Source: Verrucomicrobia bacterium 12-59-8
Lineage (GTDB): Bacteria > Verrucomicrobiota > Verrucomicrobiae > Verrucomicrobiales > Verrucomicrobiaceae
NCBI GenBank assembly: GCA_002279765.1
Contig: NCCR01000004.1
Coordinates: forward strand, 1-55,318
Reading direction: 5' to 3'
Length of the DNA: 55,318 nucleotides
Shown here: piece after piece, positions 9,439 to 19,400 of the stretch
How the letters are laid out: each line of letters starts with the position of its first letter
Numbering within the stretch: position 1 is the stretch's first letter
The notes under the pieces: generated by a model
What the model saw: the letters and a program-made list of their open reading frames with translations, nothing else
What the model was told of the DNA's origin: nothing
Database searches by the model: none
Program-made: the position numbers and the translations under genes

Positions 9439-9980
9439 GTTGCCACCGCCTCCTTCATTCTCGCTTGCGAATCCCGCACAAACCGGCACTGCCACCAACG
9501 CGCCAGTGGAAAGCCGAGCCATGCCATCCAATGCCGTGGATGTGAAAACGCACGAATTACATACCACACACTGGCATCAGCCCGATGCTCAATGAGGAAC
9601 TGCTCCTCGCCGCACTCCGCGTGCTCTGGCAGCGTACCATACACAAAGCCGTGCGTGTACGCCGAATCGCAGCGCCGCAAAATCCGGCAGGGGTTCACCC
9701 ACCACAGACCGCAGATGCGTGTCACCATCGCCACGATCTGACCCACCTCCTGGCCTTTGACCTTCAGACGGCTGACCTCCGCCCAAGCAGGAAACATGAC
9801 CCACGCATCCAGAGCCTCACATGCGGCCTGATACACCTGCTCACCGCTGCCAAGCCTCACCGCATGCTGGTCGTCAATAAATCCGTCCGCCAGTGGCGGC
9901 TTGTAGCTCAATGGCTCATCTCTCCAGGACTCCAGCAATCCTCGCAGTTGTTCAGGCGCTGGTTGTCTCAGGCAGAGCAT
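9435..9980 (-). CDS. DUF1990 family protein
   Basis: This protein has 181 residues. The order of motifs fits DUF1990: LSYKPPLADGFIDDQHAVRLGSG near the start, ALDAWVMFPAWAEV in the middle and the tail HRADASVWYVIRAFSHPRHW. The family is thought to adopt a START/polyketide-cyclase-like fold, but no reaction is known. Its stop overlaps the start of the yndJ-like gene (ATGA at 9435-9438). That tight coupling suggests the two act together, perhaps on a lipid or small hydrophobic ligand, which is inference. The start at 9980 was taken as the first ATG in the frame; no strong ribosome-binding site is visible. Confidence 0.7.
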   Translation of the reverse strand: MLCLRQPAPEQLRGLLESWRDEPLSYKPPLADGFIDDQHAVRLGSGEQVYQAACEALDAWVMFPAWAEVSRLKVKGQEVGQIVAMVTRICGLWWVNPCRILRRCDSAYTHGFVYGTLPEHAECGEEQFLIEHRADASVWYVIRAFSHPRHWMAWLGFPLARWWQCRFVRDSQARMKEAVAT

Positions 9981-10102
9981 CGTGACGGCAAGCTGCCATA
10001 CCCTCGGGCGCGAACGAAACGAAAAAGTATAAAAAGTGGTTCGTCAGCTTTTACTGTTTTCGAATCTTTTGCATCTTTCGACACTCTCTGCCATCCATCC
10101 GC

Positions 10103-10762
10103 ATGCCCCCACCCATCCGCGCCGTGATCTTCGACTTCGACGGCCTCATCGTTGACACTGAAAGCACCGGTTACCACACCTGGAGAGAAATCTTCGACCA
10201 GCACGGCCATGAACTGCCCCTGGAGCGCTACGCTCAGGCTGTAGGTACCGACTTCATTACCGGCAGCTACGATCCTCGGCGTGATCTCGAACAACTTACG
10301 AGTCGTGAGTTTGACTGGGACGCCGTTGAGATGCAGCGCAAAACCCACGAAAATGAACTGCGCAAACATTTGCAGTTGCTGCCCGGCGTGGCAGACCGGC
10401 TGCAAGAAGCCGCCACGCTCGGCCTGCGCATCGCCATCGCCAGCAGCAGCCCACGAGTGTGGATCAACTCCTGGATGGATCAGCTCGGTCTGCATGATCA
10501 TTTCCATCACATCTCCACCGTCGATGACACCGGCAAGGTGAAGCCCGATCCAAGCCTCTTCCTCCACGCCGCCGAAAAACTTGGCGTCGCCCCCGAAGAG
10601 GCCGTCATCTTCGAAGACTCCCTCAATGGACTCCGTGCCGCCATGGCCGCCGGCATCCGCTGCATCGTCGCGCCGGGGCCAATGACACGGCACCTGGATT
10701 TCACGGGTGCGTGGAAACGCGTCAGTTCGCTCGCGGAGGTTTCATTGCGCGAACTCATTTAA
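10103..10762 (+). CDS. HAD-superfamily hydrolase, beta-phosphoglucomutase-like
   Basis: This protein has 219 residues. Motif I is VIFDFDGLIVDTE near residues 8-20, with the nucleophile and acid/base aspartates (DFD). Motif II is IAIASSSPR, motif III the lysine in GKVKPDPSLF, and motif IV is VIFEDSLNG. The helical cap between motifs I and II fits subclass I HADs such as beta-phosphoglucomutase and sugar-phosphate phosphatases. It is probably a cytosolic sugar-phosphate phosphatase or mutase; substrate unknown. It faces a broken small secreted gene across a shared hairpin. A decayed second copy of this HAD gene lies at about 32440-32584 beside the intact paralogue of that small gene. Confidence 0.85.
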   Translation: MPPPIRAVIFDFDGLIVDTESTGYHTWREIFDQHGHELPLERYAQAVGTDFITGSYDPRRDLEQLTSREFDWDAVEMQRKTHENELRKHLQLLPGVADRLQEAATLGLRIAIASSSPRVWINSWMDQLGLHDHFHHISTVDDTGKVKPDPSLFLHAAEKLGVAPEEAVIFEDSLNGLRAAMAAGIRCIVAPGPMTRHLDFTGAWKRVSSLAEVSLRELI

Positions 10763-10764
10763 CG

Positions 10765-10793
10765 AAAAGGCCGCCGCCTCTGCGGCGGCCTTC
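10765..10793 (-). terminator. Hairpin terminator between HAD gene and small secreted gene
   Basis: A perfect 11-bp stem (AAGGCCGCCGC / GCGGCGGCCTT) closes a 4-base loop at 10767-10792. Read on the minus strand it is followed by TTTTCGTT, so it should terminate minus-strand transcripts coming from the small secreted gene. It begins right after the HAD stop codon and may also act for that gene. A homologous hairpin sits at 32409-32437 behind the paralogous small gene. Confidence 0.7.
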
Positions 10794-10857
10794 TGCCGTA
10801 TTGGACTGCTCATGAGCAGTCTCTCACACCAGCCATGAACCGGCTGGATGTCACCTT

Positions 10858-11126
10858 TTATTTCGGGCCTGCAGCGCTTACCGGATGATTGAGGAACGTA
10901 TTCAGGTGGACGTTTTTTGCTCACAGGGCTTGTGATGGGAGCCACTGTGCTGGAAACGCCAGCACTGGCCTGCTGCACGGGTGCACTGGGTTCGGAACGG
11001 GCGAAAATACTCGTCACCTGGCTGATGTGCAGTGGGCGCTTAATCTTCGCTGGGGGTCATAGGTGGTCCAGCCTGTGCCATGGTGGCAGAGGCTAGCAGA
11101 GTGGCAACTATGAGTTTCGTTTTCAT
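10858..11126 (-). pseudogene. Broken paralogue of the small secreted protein at 32112
   Basis: The ATG at 11126 opens a signal peptide, MKTKLIVATLLASATMAQA, that matches the paralogue at 32112 (MKTKLILAALMASAVVAQA). The frame stops after 28 codons (TAA at 11040-11042), just after a run of five C. Dropping one C restores homology: PAKIKRPLHISQV against PAKVKAPLHIGQI. The restored frame then runs past the expected end, and the TAA corresponding to the paralogue's stop (10858-10860) lies in the third frame, so at least two indels are implied. The leader of about 80 bases before the ATG also matches the paralogue's leader. Just upstream, a deleted insertion sequence (11218-11878) occupies the place where the promoter should be. 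Confidence 0.7.
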
Positions 11127-11217
11127 GGCTGGTTGGATTTGAATCTCATCCAGGGAACGACCCCACGTTGGTTAACGCGATGAGGCGCTCCTGAAGTTCT
11201 CCGATGAAGTTAGTTAG

Positions 11218-11878
11218 TTCTACTTTGGTAAGTCATCGGGAGGTCTTTGATTGCGACCTGCGGAGTCGATGGAGTTTTGTCGCTTTCGATGACGGTGCTG
11301 AAGTTGCGCCATGACACTCTCCGGCGTGACGGCCGCTGCGAGTAGATGGTGGCGCAGCAGTTCGACGATGTCCGCAGTGCTCAGCAGCGGATGCGCCTGC
11401 GCGTGCAGCATGCGTTCATGGAGCTGGAACTTCATGGCCAGCATCACCAGGGCCATGTGGTGATGCCACGCCAGCCAGCCGCAGGTCTGATAGTCGGCCA
11501 GGCCCAGCGAACTCTTCGCATCCTGGAAGCTGCGCTCAATGAAATACCGTGCGCAGGCCATTGCCACAATCTGCGCGGTATGGGTATCCGCCGGCGCGTT
11601 GCTCAGCGTCCAGGAGGTCTTCCCGGCATGTCCCTGGGCGTCGAGCGTGCTCGAAACCGTTGTGGGTCGCAGTTCGGAACAGCGAAGTGGCACTGTTGCA
11701 AAAGGCGGCAAAGCGTTGTGCGACGGCAAAAAAGAGATCCTGACGCGGGGTCATTTTTAGAAGGCTGGTGTGTCTTCGCGCTGCGTCTATCGCAATGCTC
11801 CAACACGAACCATCCGCCCCCTGATTAACCTCGTTTACCAACGCAGGCTGCCAAATCTCAGAACTTACCAAAGTAGAA
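11218..11878 (-). mobile_element. Deleted insertion sequence (IS701-like), copy 1, MITE-like
   Basis: This 661-bp element is bounded by perfect 16-bp inverted repeats TTCTACTTTGGTAAGT (11218-11233 and, inverted, 11863-11878). The flanking tetranucleotides are TTAG and CTAG, which fit a YTAR-type target as used by IS701-family elements and differ by one base. Only the C-terminal part of a DDE transposase remains (frame 11220-11729, minus), with the stretches YFIERSFQDAKSSLGLADYQ and WLAWHHHMALVMLAMKF; the N-terminal part is gone, so it cannot move by itself. Copy 2 (32585-33267) has the same ends and the same internal deletion, so the deleted form itself was probably mobilised by a full-length element elsewhere. 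Family assignment is from motif memory. Confidence 0.8.
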
Positions 11879-11889
11879 CTAGGCTCACC

Positions 11890-13644
11890 TCACGGAGCCG
11901 CGAGCTTCGTGACGACGTGGCTCATGTATGGGAAGAGCTGTTTCTTCCGGCTCACCACGCCTGCCATTTCATAGACATGCTCCTTCGCTTGCGGGTAGTC
12001 AATGGCGTCGATGACACGCTGATCTCCAGCCACCAGCAGCACGCTGTGATGGCGTGTGATGTCGGTGACCATGAGGCAGGCGAAGTGGAGATTGTGCTTC
12101 GTCAGGAGTGATTGCAGCGCGCCTTGCAGTTCGGTTTCGCGTTTCCAGAATTCGTCGAGGCCGAGTTCTTCGATCTGGGAGATGCTGATGTGCCAGCCGT
12201 TTTCTTCGAAGACTTTGCGGTCGCTTTCCAGCGCACGGTCCGGTGTTTGCTCGCGCAGCATGGAGCCGGCGGCGAAGAAGTCTTTGACGAACTGGGCGCT
12301 GTCGATGCCGCCGATGCCGCTGAGCCATTCGAGGATTTCCTTGTCCGTGCTCGTCGTGGTCGGGCTGGTGAGGTGCAGCGTGTCGGAGATAATGCCGGCA
12401 CAAAGGCAGATCGCTACGGCCTTGTCTGGTGCGGCCTCGCGCATGCGGTACATGATGCCCACGATGGTGGAGGTGCTGCCCACGGGCTCGTTGATGAATC
12501 GAATCGGCTCCTTAGTGCGCAGATTGCCGCTGAGACGATGATGGTCGATCACCTCGATGATTTCAGCTTCATCAGCACCGGCCACAGCCTGGGCAAATTC
12601 ATTGTGATCCACCAGCACGAGCTTCATGCGCGGCAGGTCGAGGAGATCCGACTTGGAAAAGACACCCAGAAGCTTCTGCGTTTCTTCATCGACCACTGGA
12701 AACAGCGGCTGGCCGGAATGCTGTGCCGCTGGGACGATTTCGCGCAGTGGTGTGCGTGAGCCGAAGGACAGGAACTCATGTGTCAGTGCCTCACCGATGG
12801 GGCGTGAGAAACGCAGCAACTGCGAGGTGCTGGCGGTGTCGTAGGGAGAATAAATGATGGCGACCCCCTGCAGTGCCGCCCGCGTCAGGATGCTGGAGTC
12901 CGCTTTGAATTTGCCGGTGATGATGAGGCAGCGCGCATTCATCTCGATCGCCAGTTCGTGAATCTCCGGACGGTCGCCCGTGATCATCACAAGGCGGTTT
13001 GCCGGGAACTGCTGGGTGCGTTTGCGCGTGGTTTCCAGACTGGACGCAGCGACGACGAGAACGAAATCCTGAATCGTTTCCAGGTCGGCGGCGGCACCAC
13101 CGAGGATGCCGTCCAGGGCATTGACGATGTTCAGCAGGCTGCTGCGGACTTCGCGATTGGCCTTGTCTGTTTTTTCATTCGTCTGCGCTGGCAGAAAGAG
13201 CTGTCCGAGTTCCTGAATGGCTGGCATGCCGAGCAGGCGGCCTTCATTATCGACGATGGGAATGCTGCGGAAGTTGTGATCCATCATCATCCGGTACACC
13301 GAGAGGAAAGTCTGGTGCGGGCTGGCAGTGAAAACATCACGCCGGCAGATGCTGGCGGCGGTGGGCCGGACATCGAGCAGCAGCTTGGGACCGGGCACAC
13401 CGGCGGTTTGCAGCACCCAGTTGGTGCGCACGCTGAGCTCGCCACAGCAGGCGGCCTCCGCTTTCATCCCGCGCACATCACGCAAAAACGCTGCATAGCC
13501 GATGGCGGAACAGATCGCATCCGTGTCGGGATTGCGATGTCCGATCACATGGATCGTGTCCGGCGAGGCCGGTGGTCGCAGTGCTGACGAAATGCGGACG
13601 ATCAGCGACGGATTATCCGTCGCGGCTGTTTCAGTGGCGGCCAT
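11890..13644 (-). CDS. ppaC: Putative Mn-dependent inorganic pyrophosphatase with CBS and DRTGG domains
   Basis: This cytosolic protein has 584 residues. The DHH domain begins with HVIGHRNPDTDAICSAIGYA near residues 31-50 (metal-binding HxxPDTDA) and resumes at VIDHHRLSG (DHH motif) near residue 370, with a C-terminal DHHA2 domain. Between them are a CBS repeat (about 100-150), a DRTGG domain (about 190-290) and a second CBS repeat (about 295-340). This is the layout of CBS-containing family II pyrophosphatases, which split pyrophosphate to phosphate under control of adenine nucleotides bound to the CBS pair. It is about 270 residues longer than plain PpaC because of this insert. leuD follows, ending 35 bases from its start in the opposite reading order, and the deleted insertion sequence ends only 11 bases beyond its stop. 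Confidence 0.87.
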   Translation of the reverse strand: MAATETAATDNPSLIVRISSALRPPASPDTIHVIGHRNPDTDAICSAIGYAAFLRDVRGMKAEAACCGELSVRTNWVLQTAGVPGPKLLLDVRPTAASICRRDVFTASPHQTFLSVYRMMMDHNFRSIPIVDNEGRLLGMPAIQELGQLFLPAQTNEKTDKANREVRSSLLNIVNALDGILGGAAADLETIQDFVLVVAASSLETTRKRTQQFPANRLVMITGDRPEIHELAIEMNARCLIITGKFKADSSILTRAALQGVAIIYSPYDTASTSQLLRFSRPIGEALTHEFLSFGSRTPLREIVPAAQHSGQPLFPVVDEETQKLLGVFSKSDLLDLPRMKLVLVDHNEFAQAVAGADEAEIIEVIDHHRLSGNLRTKEPIRFINEPVGSTSTIVGIMYRMREAAPDKAVAICLCAGIISDTLHLTSPTTTSTDKEILEWLSGIGGIDSAQFVKDFFAAGSMLREQTPDRALESDRKVFEENGWHISISQIEELGLDEFWKRETELQGALQSLLTKHNLHFACLMVTDITRHHSVLLVAGDQRVIDAIDYPQAKEHVYEMAGVVSRKKQLFPYMSHVVTKLAAP

Positions 13645-13678
13645 GCGTCAGACAGTAAAGAAGGAAGAAGGGGCAAAA

Positions 13679-14275
13679 TCAGGCAAAACCCAGCGCAGTG
13701 ATGCGGGCATGCACGGCGTCCTTGTTTTCAAGGAGTTCGGCGATCGGATCCCACTTGCCAGTGGTCAGTGCTTCGTGCGCGGTCCCTGGCAGGTTGATGG
13801 AGAACTCCTGATCTTCAAAGAGCACTTTGCCGGAGGCGACGTCGATGGTGACTTCGAGCTGCGGGTTGCGCTCGATTTCGTTGGCCAGCACGCGGATGTC
13901 TGCGGCACTCGCGCACACGCAGGGAATGCCCAGCGTCGTGCAGTTGCCGAAAAAGATTTCCGCGAAGCTCTCGGCGATAACGGCACGAATGCCGAAACGA
14001 TACAGCGCCTGCGGGGCGTGTTCACGGGAGCTGCCGCAGCCGAAATTGGTGCCGGAGAGCAGGATGTTGGCGCCTTTAAAGCGTGGATCGTCAAGTGGGT
14101 GGCCGGTGGGCTTGCCGTCCTTGTCGAAACGCACGTCGTAGAAGGCGAATTCGCCGAGTCCGTCAAACGTCACGCATTTCATGAAGCGTGCCGGGATGAT
14201 GCGGTCGGTGTCGATGTCCGAGCCAGGAACGTAAACGCCGCAGCCGGTAACTTGGGTGATTTTTGCGAGTGCCAT
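13679..14275 (-). CDS. leuD: 3-isopropylmalate dehydratase small subunit
   Basis: This protein has 198 residues, the usual LeuD length. Key stretches are GSDIDTDRIIPARF near residue 18, NILLSGTNFGCGSSREHAP near residue 70 and IAESFAEIFFGNCTTLGIPC near residue 98. LeuD forms the swivel domain that pairs with LeuC (4Fe-4S) to isomerise 2-isopropylmalate to 3-isopropylmalate in leucine synthesis. No leuC lies in the window, so the two subunits are probably encoded apart here. The next gene on the same strand, the pyrophosphatase, starts only about 34 bases downstream, so the two may be co-transcribed. Confidence 0.95.
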   Translation of the reverse strand: MALAKITQVTGCGVYVPGSDIDTDRIIPARFMKCVTFDGLGEFAFYDVRFDKDGKPTGHPLDDPRFKGANILLSGTNFGCGSSREHAPQALYRFGIRAVIAESFAEIFFGNCTTLGIPCVCASAADIRVLANEIERNPQLEVTIDVASGKVLFEDQEFSINLPGTAHEALTTGKWDPIAELLENKDAVHARITALGFA

Positions 14276-14322
14276 GAGGGGCGCGACAGTAGCGGAATTC
14301 GGCGCGAGGGCAAATGCACATC

Positions 14323-16239
14323 TCAGCGTCCTTGCTGCTGGATCAGGGTAGCCCGTGCATGGTCGGCCTCCAGGGCGGTTTGGCGCAGGAGTTCGCGGTA
14401 GTTGTCTTGCCAGTTGGTGGCACCCTCAGGGTTCGACGCCTTCGCCTGCCTAGCCCAGAGGTAGGCAAATTCAGCCTCCTGATATTGTTTCAAACGGTGA
14501 TAATGCATGCCCAGCGCCATGCGGGGTTCTTCATAGAGCGGGGCGAGCGCCAGCGCCCGCTGGATCGCCTGAAAGGCCGCGTCGTTTTTGCCGGCGGCGT
14601 CGAGAGCATCGGTCAGTGCGAGTTGATAGAGATAATTGTACGGGTTCAGCGCCGTTGCACGGGTGAGCTCTCGCAGTGAAGCGTCCACCGTGCGCAGGTA
14701 GGCATCCTTGGTCATGTCTGACTTGATCGAGTCCATCAAGGCCACCCCGTGCTGATAGGCCAGCACCGCGTTGCGCGGGTCCATAAGTACGGCGCGTGCG
14801 AAATGACCCAGGGCTTTCCCGGTTTCACCACGGCTGTTTTGGAGCCGTGCATAGGCGGCATGACCATCCGCTGTACCAAAGATCGCTGCGGCACCCACCA
14901 GCGCGGCGGATGCTGCCAGTAGGGCGATTTTCATGAGGAAGCGCAGCCCCCAGATGCGGTGGGTTTTGAACACCTCGCTCTCGATGCCAGGATTCGCGAG
15001 CAGCCCCAGGAGGATGGCGCCGACAACCGCCGTGATCGGGATATGGCCTTGAAACTCAAACACCGCCTGCGCCAGTGTAGCCAGCAGTGCGGCGATGCCG
15101 CCGAGTGTGAGAGCCAGCGCATTGCTGCCGAGCAGCCCTGTGGCCGGAAACTTCTCGGTCGTGAACCAGCGCAGGAAACGCAGACCGTTGAGCAGATGAA
15201 CCACCACCACCATCAGCACCAGAGCCAGTCCGGCCCAGCCGTAATCCGCTAGCGTCTGCAGGTATTCGTTGTGGGCGAAGAGTGCATCTCCCATTTGCGC
15301 CGAAGACTCTGGATCCCGATGTGTGGTGCAGCCTTCGTAAAACATCCGTGATCCCACGCCGATCCACGGTGAGTCTGCATGCTGCGCCAGCGCGGCGCGC
15401 CATATGTGCACGCGAATGTCATCGCCTAGCGGGCTCGTCATCTGCCGCATGAGCATTGAATCCTCGTTCACTTTGTAGAGCGCGCCGCCGACAGTGCCGC
15501 CGACCAGCAGCAGGGCGATGATGAGCCATTTGAACAGTGACCGTCTCGTGCTCCATACGACCCACAGAGTCAGCAGCACAAACACCACGCCGCCGACGGC
15601 CAGACCCAGCATCGCCGCCCGGCTCATCGTTAGCGCCACCCCCGCGAGCATCGATAATATGCCAAACCCCAGCAGCAGCCGCGAGGCGATGTGAATGCGA
15701 GCAAACAGCATCACGCCCGCTGCGAGAAGGGCCACGAATGACAGAAACGCGGCGAGATGATTGGGATTGTTGAAGAAGCCGCCGATGCGTCCGGGCGGAA
15801 AGGAACGCGAAAAGCCCGGCACCAGATGGAAATCCCAGCGCCCTTTGAAATGCAGCCAGCTGGCGGTCAAATTCCCCGCCACCAGCACAAGCAGCACACA
15901 TACGATGCCCAGCCGCCATTTCGACTCGCTGACGGCGGTTACCGTCAACAAATAGGCCACGAAACAGGCCAGCAAGACAGCCGCGTCCTCGCGCGCATAC
16001 ACCTCCACGGGCGACGTCCAGGCCCGCCAGCCCACGTAACCCGCTAGCATCAACACCGTAAGCAAACACCAGTCACTTGGCTGAAAACTTACGCGCAGCT
16101 TCCAGCGCAGCACAGCAGTCAAGCCTGCAAGACCAAGTAGAAGACACCCCGGCCAGAAGAACAGCAGCCGTGTCTCCGTGCCGAGCAATCCGGTCACGAA
16201 CACGCCAAGGAGAAAGAGAATGAGAGCGAGTTTCTGCAT
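14323..16239 (-). CDS. O-antigen ligase/polymerase family protein with C-terminal TPR
   Basis: This is an inner-membrane protein of 638 residues. About ten hydrophobic helices fill the first 430 residues. A large periplasmic loop contains the Wzy_C/WaaL-type signature (SRMFYEGCTTH, then LFAHNEYLQTLADYGWAGLAL). The last 170 residues carry TPR-like helices (GKALGHFARAVLMDPRNAVLAYQHG, then NPYNYLYQLALTDALDAAG). Such proteins polymerise or ligate surface polysaccharide, or glycosylate proteins, on the outer face of the inner membrane. The divergent neighbour encodes a giant PEP-CTERM protein; PEP-CTERM/exosortase systems are generally tied to exopolysaccharide, so a joint role in the cell envelope is a reasonable inference. 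Confidence 0.85.
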   Translation of the reverse strand: MQKLALILFLLGVFVTGLLGTETRLLFFWPGCLLLGLAGLTAVLRWKLRVSFQPSDWCLLTVLMLAGYVGWRAWTSPVEVYAREDAAVLLACFVAYLLTVTAVSESKWRLGIVCVLLVLVAGNLTASWLHFKGRWDFHLVPGFSRSFPPGRIGGFFNNPNHLAAFLSFVALLAAGVMLFARIHIASRLLLGFGILSMLAGVALTMSRAAMLGLAVGGVVFVLLTLWVVWSTRRSLFKWLIIALLLVGGTVGGALYKVNEDSMLMRQMTSPLGDDIRVHIWRAALAQHADSPWIGVGSRMFYEGCTTHRDPESSAQMGDALFAHNEYLQTLADYGWAGLALVLMVVVVHLLNGLRFLRWFTTEKFPATGLLGSNALALTLGGIAALLATLAQAVFEFQGHIPITAVVGAILLGLLANPGIESEVFKTHRIWGLRFLMKIALLAASAALVGAAAIFGTADGHAAYARLQNSRGETGKALGHFARAVLMDPRNAVLAYQHGVALMDSIKSDMTKDAYLRTVDASLRELTRATALNPYNYLYQLALTDALDAAGKNDAAFQAIQRALALAPLYEEPRMALGMHYHRLKQYQEAEFAYLWARQAKASNPEGATNWQDNYRELLRQTALEADHARATLIQQQGR

Positions 16240-16276
16240 GTCAAAAGACCGCCCAAAGACGGAACAAGCGGAAAAT

Positions 16277-16322
16277 GAACACCTGTTCTCCAGAGTTGGA
16301 CACTGAAAAGTGTTCTGACATG
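16277..16322. promoter_or_regulatory. Possible operator dyads between O-antigen ligase and PEP-CTERM gene
   Basis: Two small palindromic signals lie in the 194-base divergent intergenic region: GAACACCTGTTC at 16277-16288, and GACACTGAAAAGTGTTC nearby at about 16299-16315. The first has the GAAC-N4-GTTC form of Gram-positive LexA boxes, but nothing near it is an SOS gene. They may be operator or hairpin sites; this is weak evidence. Confidence 0.25.
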
Positions 16323-16433
16323 CTAAACGTGAGGCTGGGGGGGCATCGGCCGGCGGCTGTCATTGGATGCCGGGTTGTGATACTATTATGATCATAGCGG
16401 CCATTTTTTGAGGAGCTGCTCACTTCATGGCCG

Positions 16434-19400
16434 GTGTTGTGCTTGGAGTTGAGAGTAACCCCCGTCCCGCAAATGCCCCCACTGTCCCCAAACGCCCTGC
16501 GGAGCGGCTCCGCAAGGTGCGCCTTTTTCCTGCTGCTCAGCAGCTTTCTGTGTCCGTCTCTGATTCATGCCCAGAACTGGATTGGAGGCGGAACGGACAA
16601 CAACTGGAGCACGGGTGCCAATTGGAGCACCGGTGCCGCGCCTGCCGCAGCCAGCAGCCCCAACTTTACAGGCACGACGCGGCTGACACCTTTCAATGAT
16701 CTTGCAGCAGGCACGAGTTTTGCGGTCTTCAACTTTTCCAACACCGCCGGCGCTTTCGTGGTCAGTGGCAATGCCGTGGTGTTGGGGGGTGACGCCACTG
16801 ACAGCTCGGCCAACAAGGAAACCATCAATCTGACGCTGCGTCTGGCCAGCGGCACCAGTCGCAATTTCAACATTGTGAATGCTGCTGGTGAACTGGAGAT
16901 CAGCCAGGGAATCGAAGTCGTTTCTGGCACGGCCAATCTGGTGAAGGTGGGCCGAGGTGCCTTGACGCTGACGGCCGCCAATACCTACAACGGACTTACC
17001 AGTGTGCTGGATGGCACGCTGACGATCAGCGGAACCAGCGGCAGCCTGGTGCTGGTCACCGGCATCACCGTCACCAATGGCGCGACTTTCCGTCTCTCCA
17101 ACACCGCCGCCGCTAACAGCACGACGCGTCTGGCAGACACCCAGGCTGTTTCATTGAACGGTGGCAACATGCAGTTCATCAACACAGGCGGTGCGGCCAA
17201 TTACAGTGAAACGGTCGGGTTGCTGACTCTTGCCGGAGGAGTGAACACTCTGACGAGCAACCAGGCGGACAGCGGGCAGACCTCGGCGATCACCTTCAGC
17301 GGCCTGTCACGGACCAATGGTGTGCTGAATTTTAGCGGTGCGGGCCTCGGCGACGATACGCGCAACCGTATCGTTTTAACCTCGGCACCGAACAACGACG
17401 GCATCATCGGCGGCTACGCCACGGTAGGGAACGAGTTTGCGAAATACGACACCACCATGGGATCGGTGCGCGCCATGCAGGCAGGAGACTATGTCACGAC
17501 GGATCAGGGCACCTGGACATCGACCTCCAATGTCAAACTGACTGCGAACCCCACAAGGCTGAGTGCCAGTCGGCAGATCAACTCGTTGAACCTCGCCCTT
17601 GGCAGTGCGTTCATGATGGATCTAGGCGGGCGCACTCTGCGGGTGGAAAGCGGCGGCCTCCTGTTCAGCGGCAGCCAGAACGCGGCCATACAGTATGGCA
17701 CGCTGACTGCGGGCGAGGGCACGAATGCGGCTGGGAATCTCATCATTCACCAAAACAGCAGCGGCATGCTAACCCTTGCCGCCCGCATCACCAACAACGG
17801 CACGGGCGTGGTCAGCGTGACGAAGGCAGGAACGGGCGGACTCACGTTCATGGAGGACAACACCTACACAGGTGCCACCTACATCTATGCCGGCAGCCTG
17901 CACACGGGTGTCAGCGGCGCTCTTTCCTCCTCCTCTCCCCTTGTTTTGGGGGACAGCTCCGGCACTGCGGCTGCACTGGATACAACGGGCACCAGCCAGG
18001 CCATCGGCGGCCTGCAGGTGCTGGCCAACACCACTGCGGTGAATGCCATCACCGTGACCGCCGGTGAGACACTGACCATCAATGGCGATGTAAGCATTGG
18101 CGGCAATGTGGCCGCGAGCGTCACCAACACCGCCCTAAACGGAGGCGGCGCGCTGGTCATCAATGATTCCGGCGGCACCTTTCAGCTGGGCCTGGCCACC
18201 GGGAACATCAGCTACAACTCCGCCACCCTTGATCTCACCGGTCTGTCCTCTCTCTCCGTGAATATGGGAACCTCCACCGGAGTTTTTCGAGTGGGTGATA
18301 ACAATTCCACAGGCAACGTCTCTGCCTCGGTGCTTAAACTGGCGGTGAACAGCAACATCACCGCCAACCGCATTTCGGTAGGAGGTGAGTCAGGCGGTGG
18401 AAACCAGACAATCTCCTTTGGGGCGGGGGTCACTGTCTTGAACACAAACACGCTGGACCTTGGTCCCATTGGTGCAGGTGCGCGTGCCAATGGTGCGCTC
18501 AGTTTTGCTACGACCTCTGGCACGCTCAAGGTTCGTGCGGCGGATGGTGTCGGGGCCGCCGTCATGGACGTGGGTCACTCACTGCTGTCCAGCACCTCGG
18601 GAGCGCTCGGCGGATCCTTTGACTCGCGCGGCCACAATGCGGACCTGAAACTGAGCACGCTCAATGTCGCCACCCGCGGCGCAGGCACTGGGTTGACGAC
18701 AGCCACTTTCGACTTCGACACAGGTTTGCTGGATGCCACCACGGTCAACCTTGCCCAAAAAATCAACACCAACACTTCCACCGGAACCATCACAAGTACG
18801 ATGACTCTGGCTGGTGGCTCCATTAATCTGGGCGCAGTGAATCTGGCAACGAATACGACCGCCAGCGGCGCAGCCACTGCCACGCTGACCTTCAGCGGCA
18901 GCAACACGACCACGATAGGAAGCATTGCGATGGCCTCTGCTGCTCAGACAACCGGCACCGCCACGGCGGTTCTCAACCTGAATGGCGGCAGCATCACGCT
19001 CAATGGCGCGATCACGCGTGTGGGCGGCTTGGGCACCGCCACGGCAACCGTCGGGCTCAACGGGGCTACGCTGGACATGAAGAGCAACGCCATCGGCAGT
19101 GCTTCGAGTGCGGTCACCTTTACGGCCCAGTCCGGCATCCTCAAAAACGTGGCCTCAATCAACGGAGCCGCCGGAGGCCTGACCAAGACCAGTACCGGCA
19201 CTCTGGAGCTGCAAGGCAGCAACGGCTACGGTGGCGCGACAGTGATCAGCGCTGGCACCTTGAAAATCGCCACCCTCTCCAATGGTGGCGCTGCCAGCAC
19301 CCTAGGCAGTTCCAGCAACGCGGCGGCCAATCTGGTGCTGAATGGCGGCACGCTGCAATACACTGGAGCGACCACCACCACGGACCGTCTGTTCAGCGTG

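Noticed and set aside
16277..16288. LexA operator (GAAC-N4-GTTC)
   Set aside because: Kept only as a low-confidence dyad; neither neighbour is an SOS gene, and I recall the verrucomicrobial motif having the opposite half-site order.
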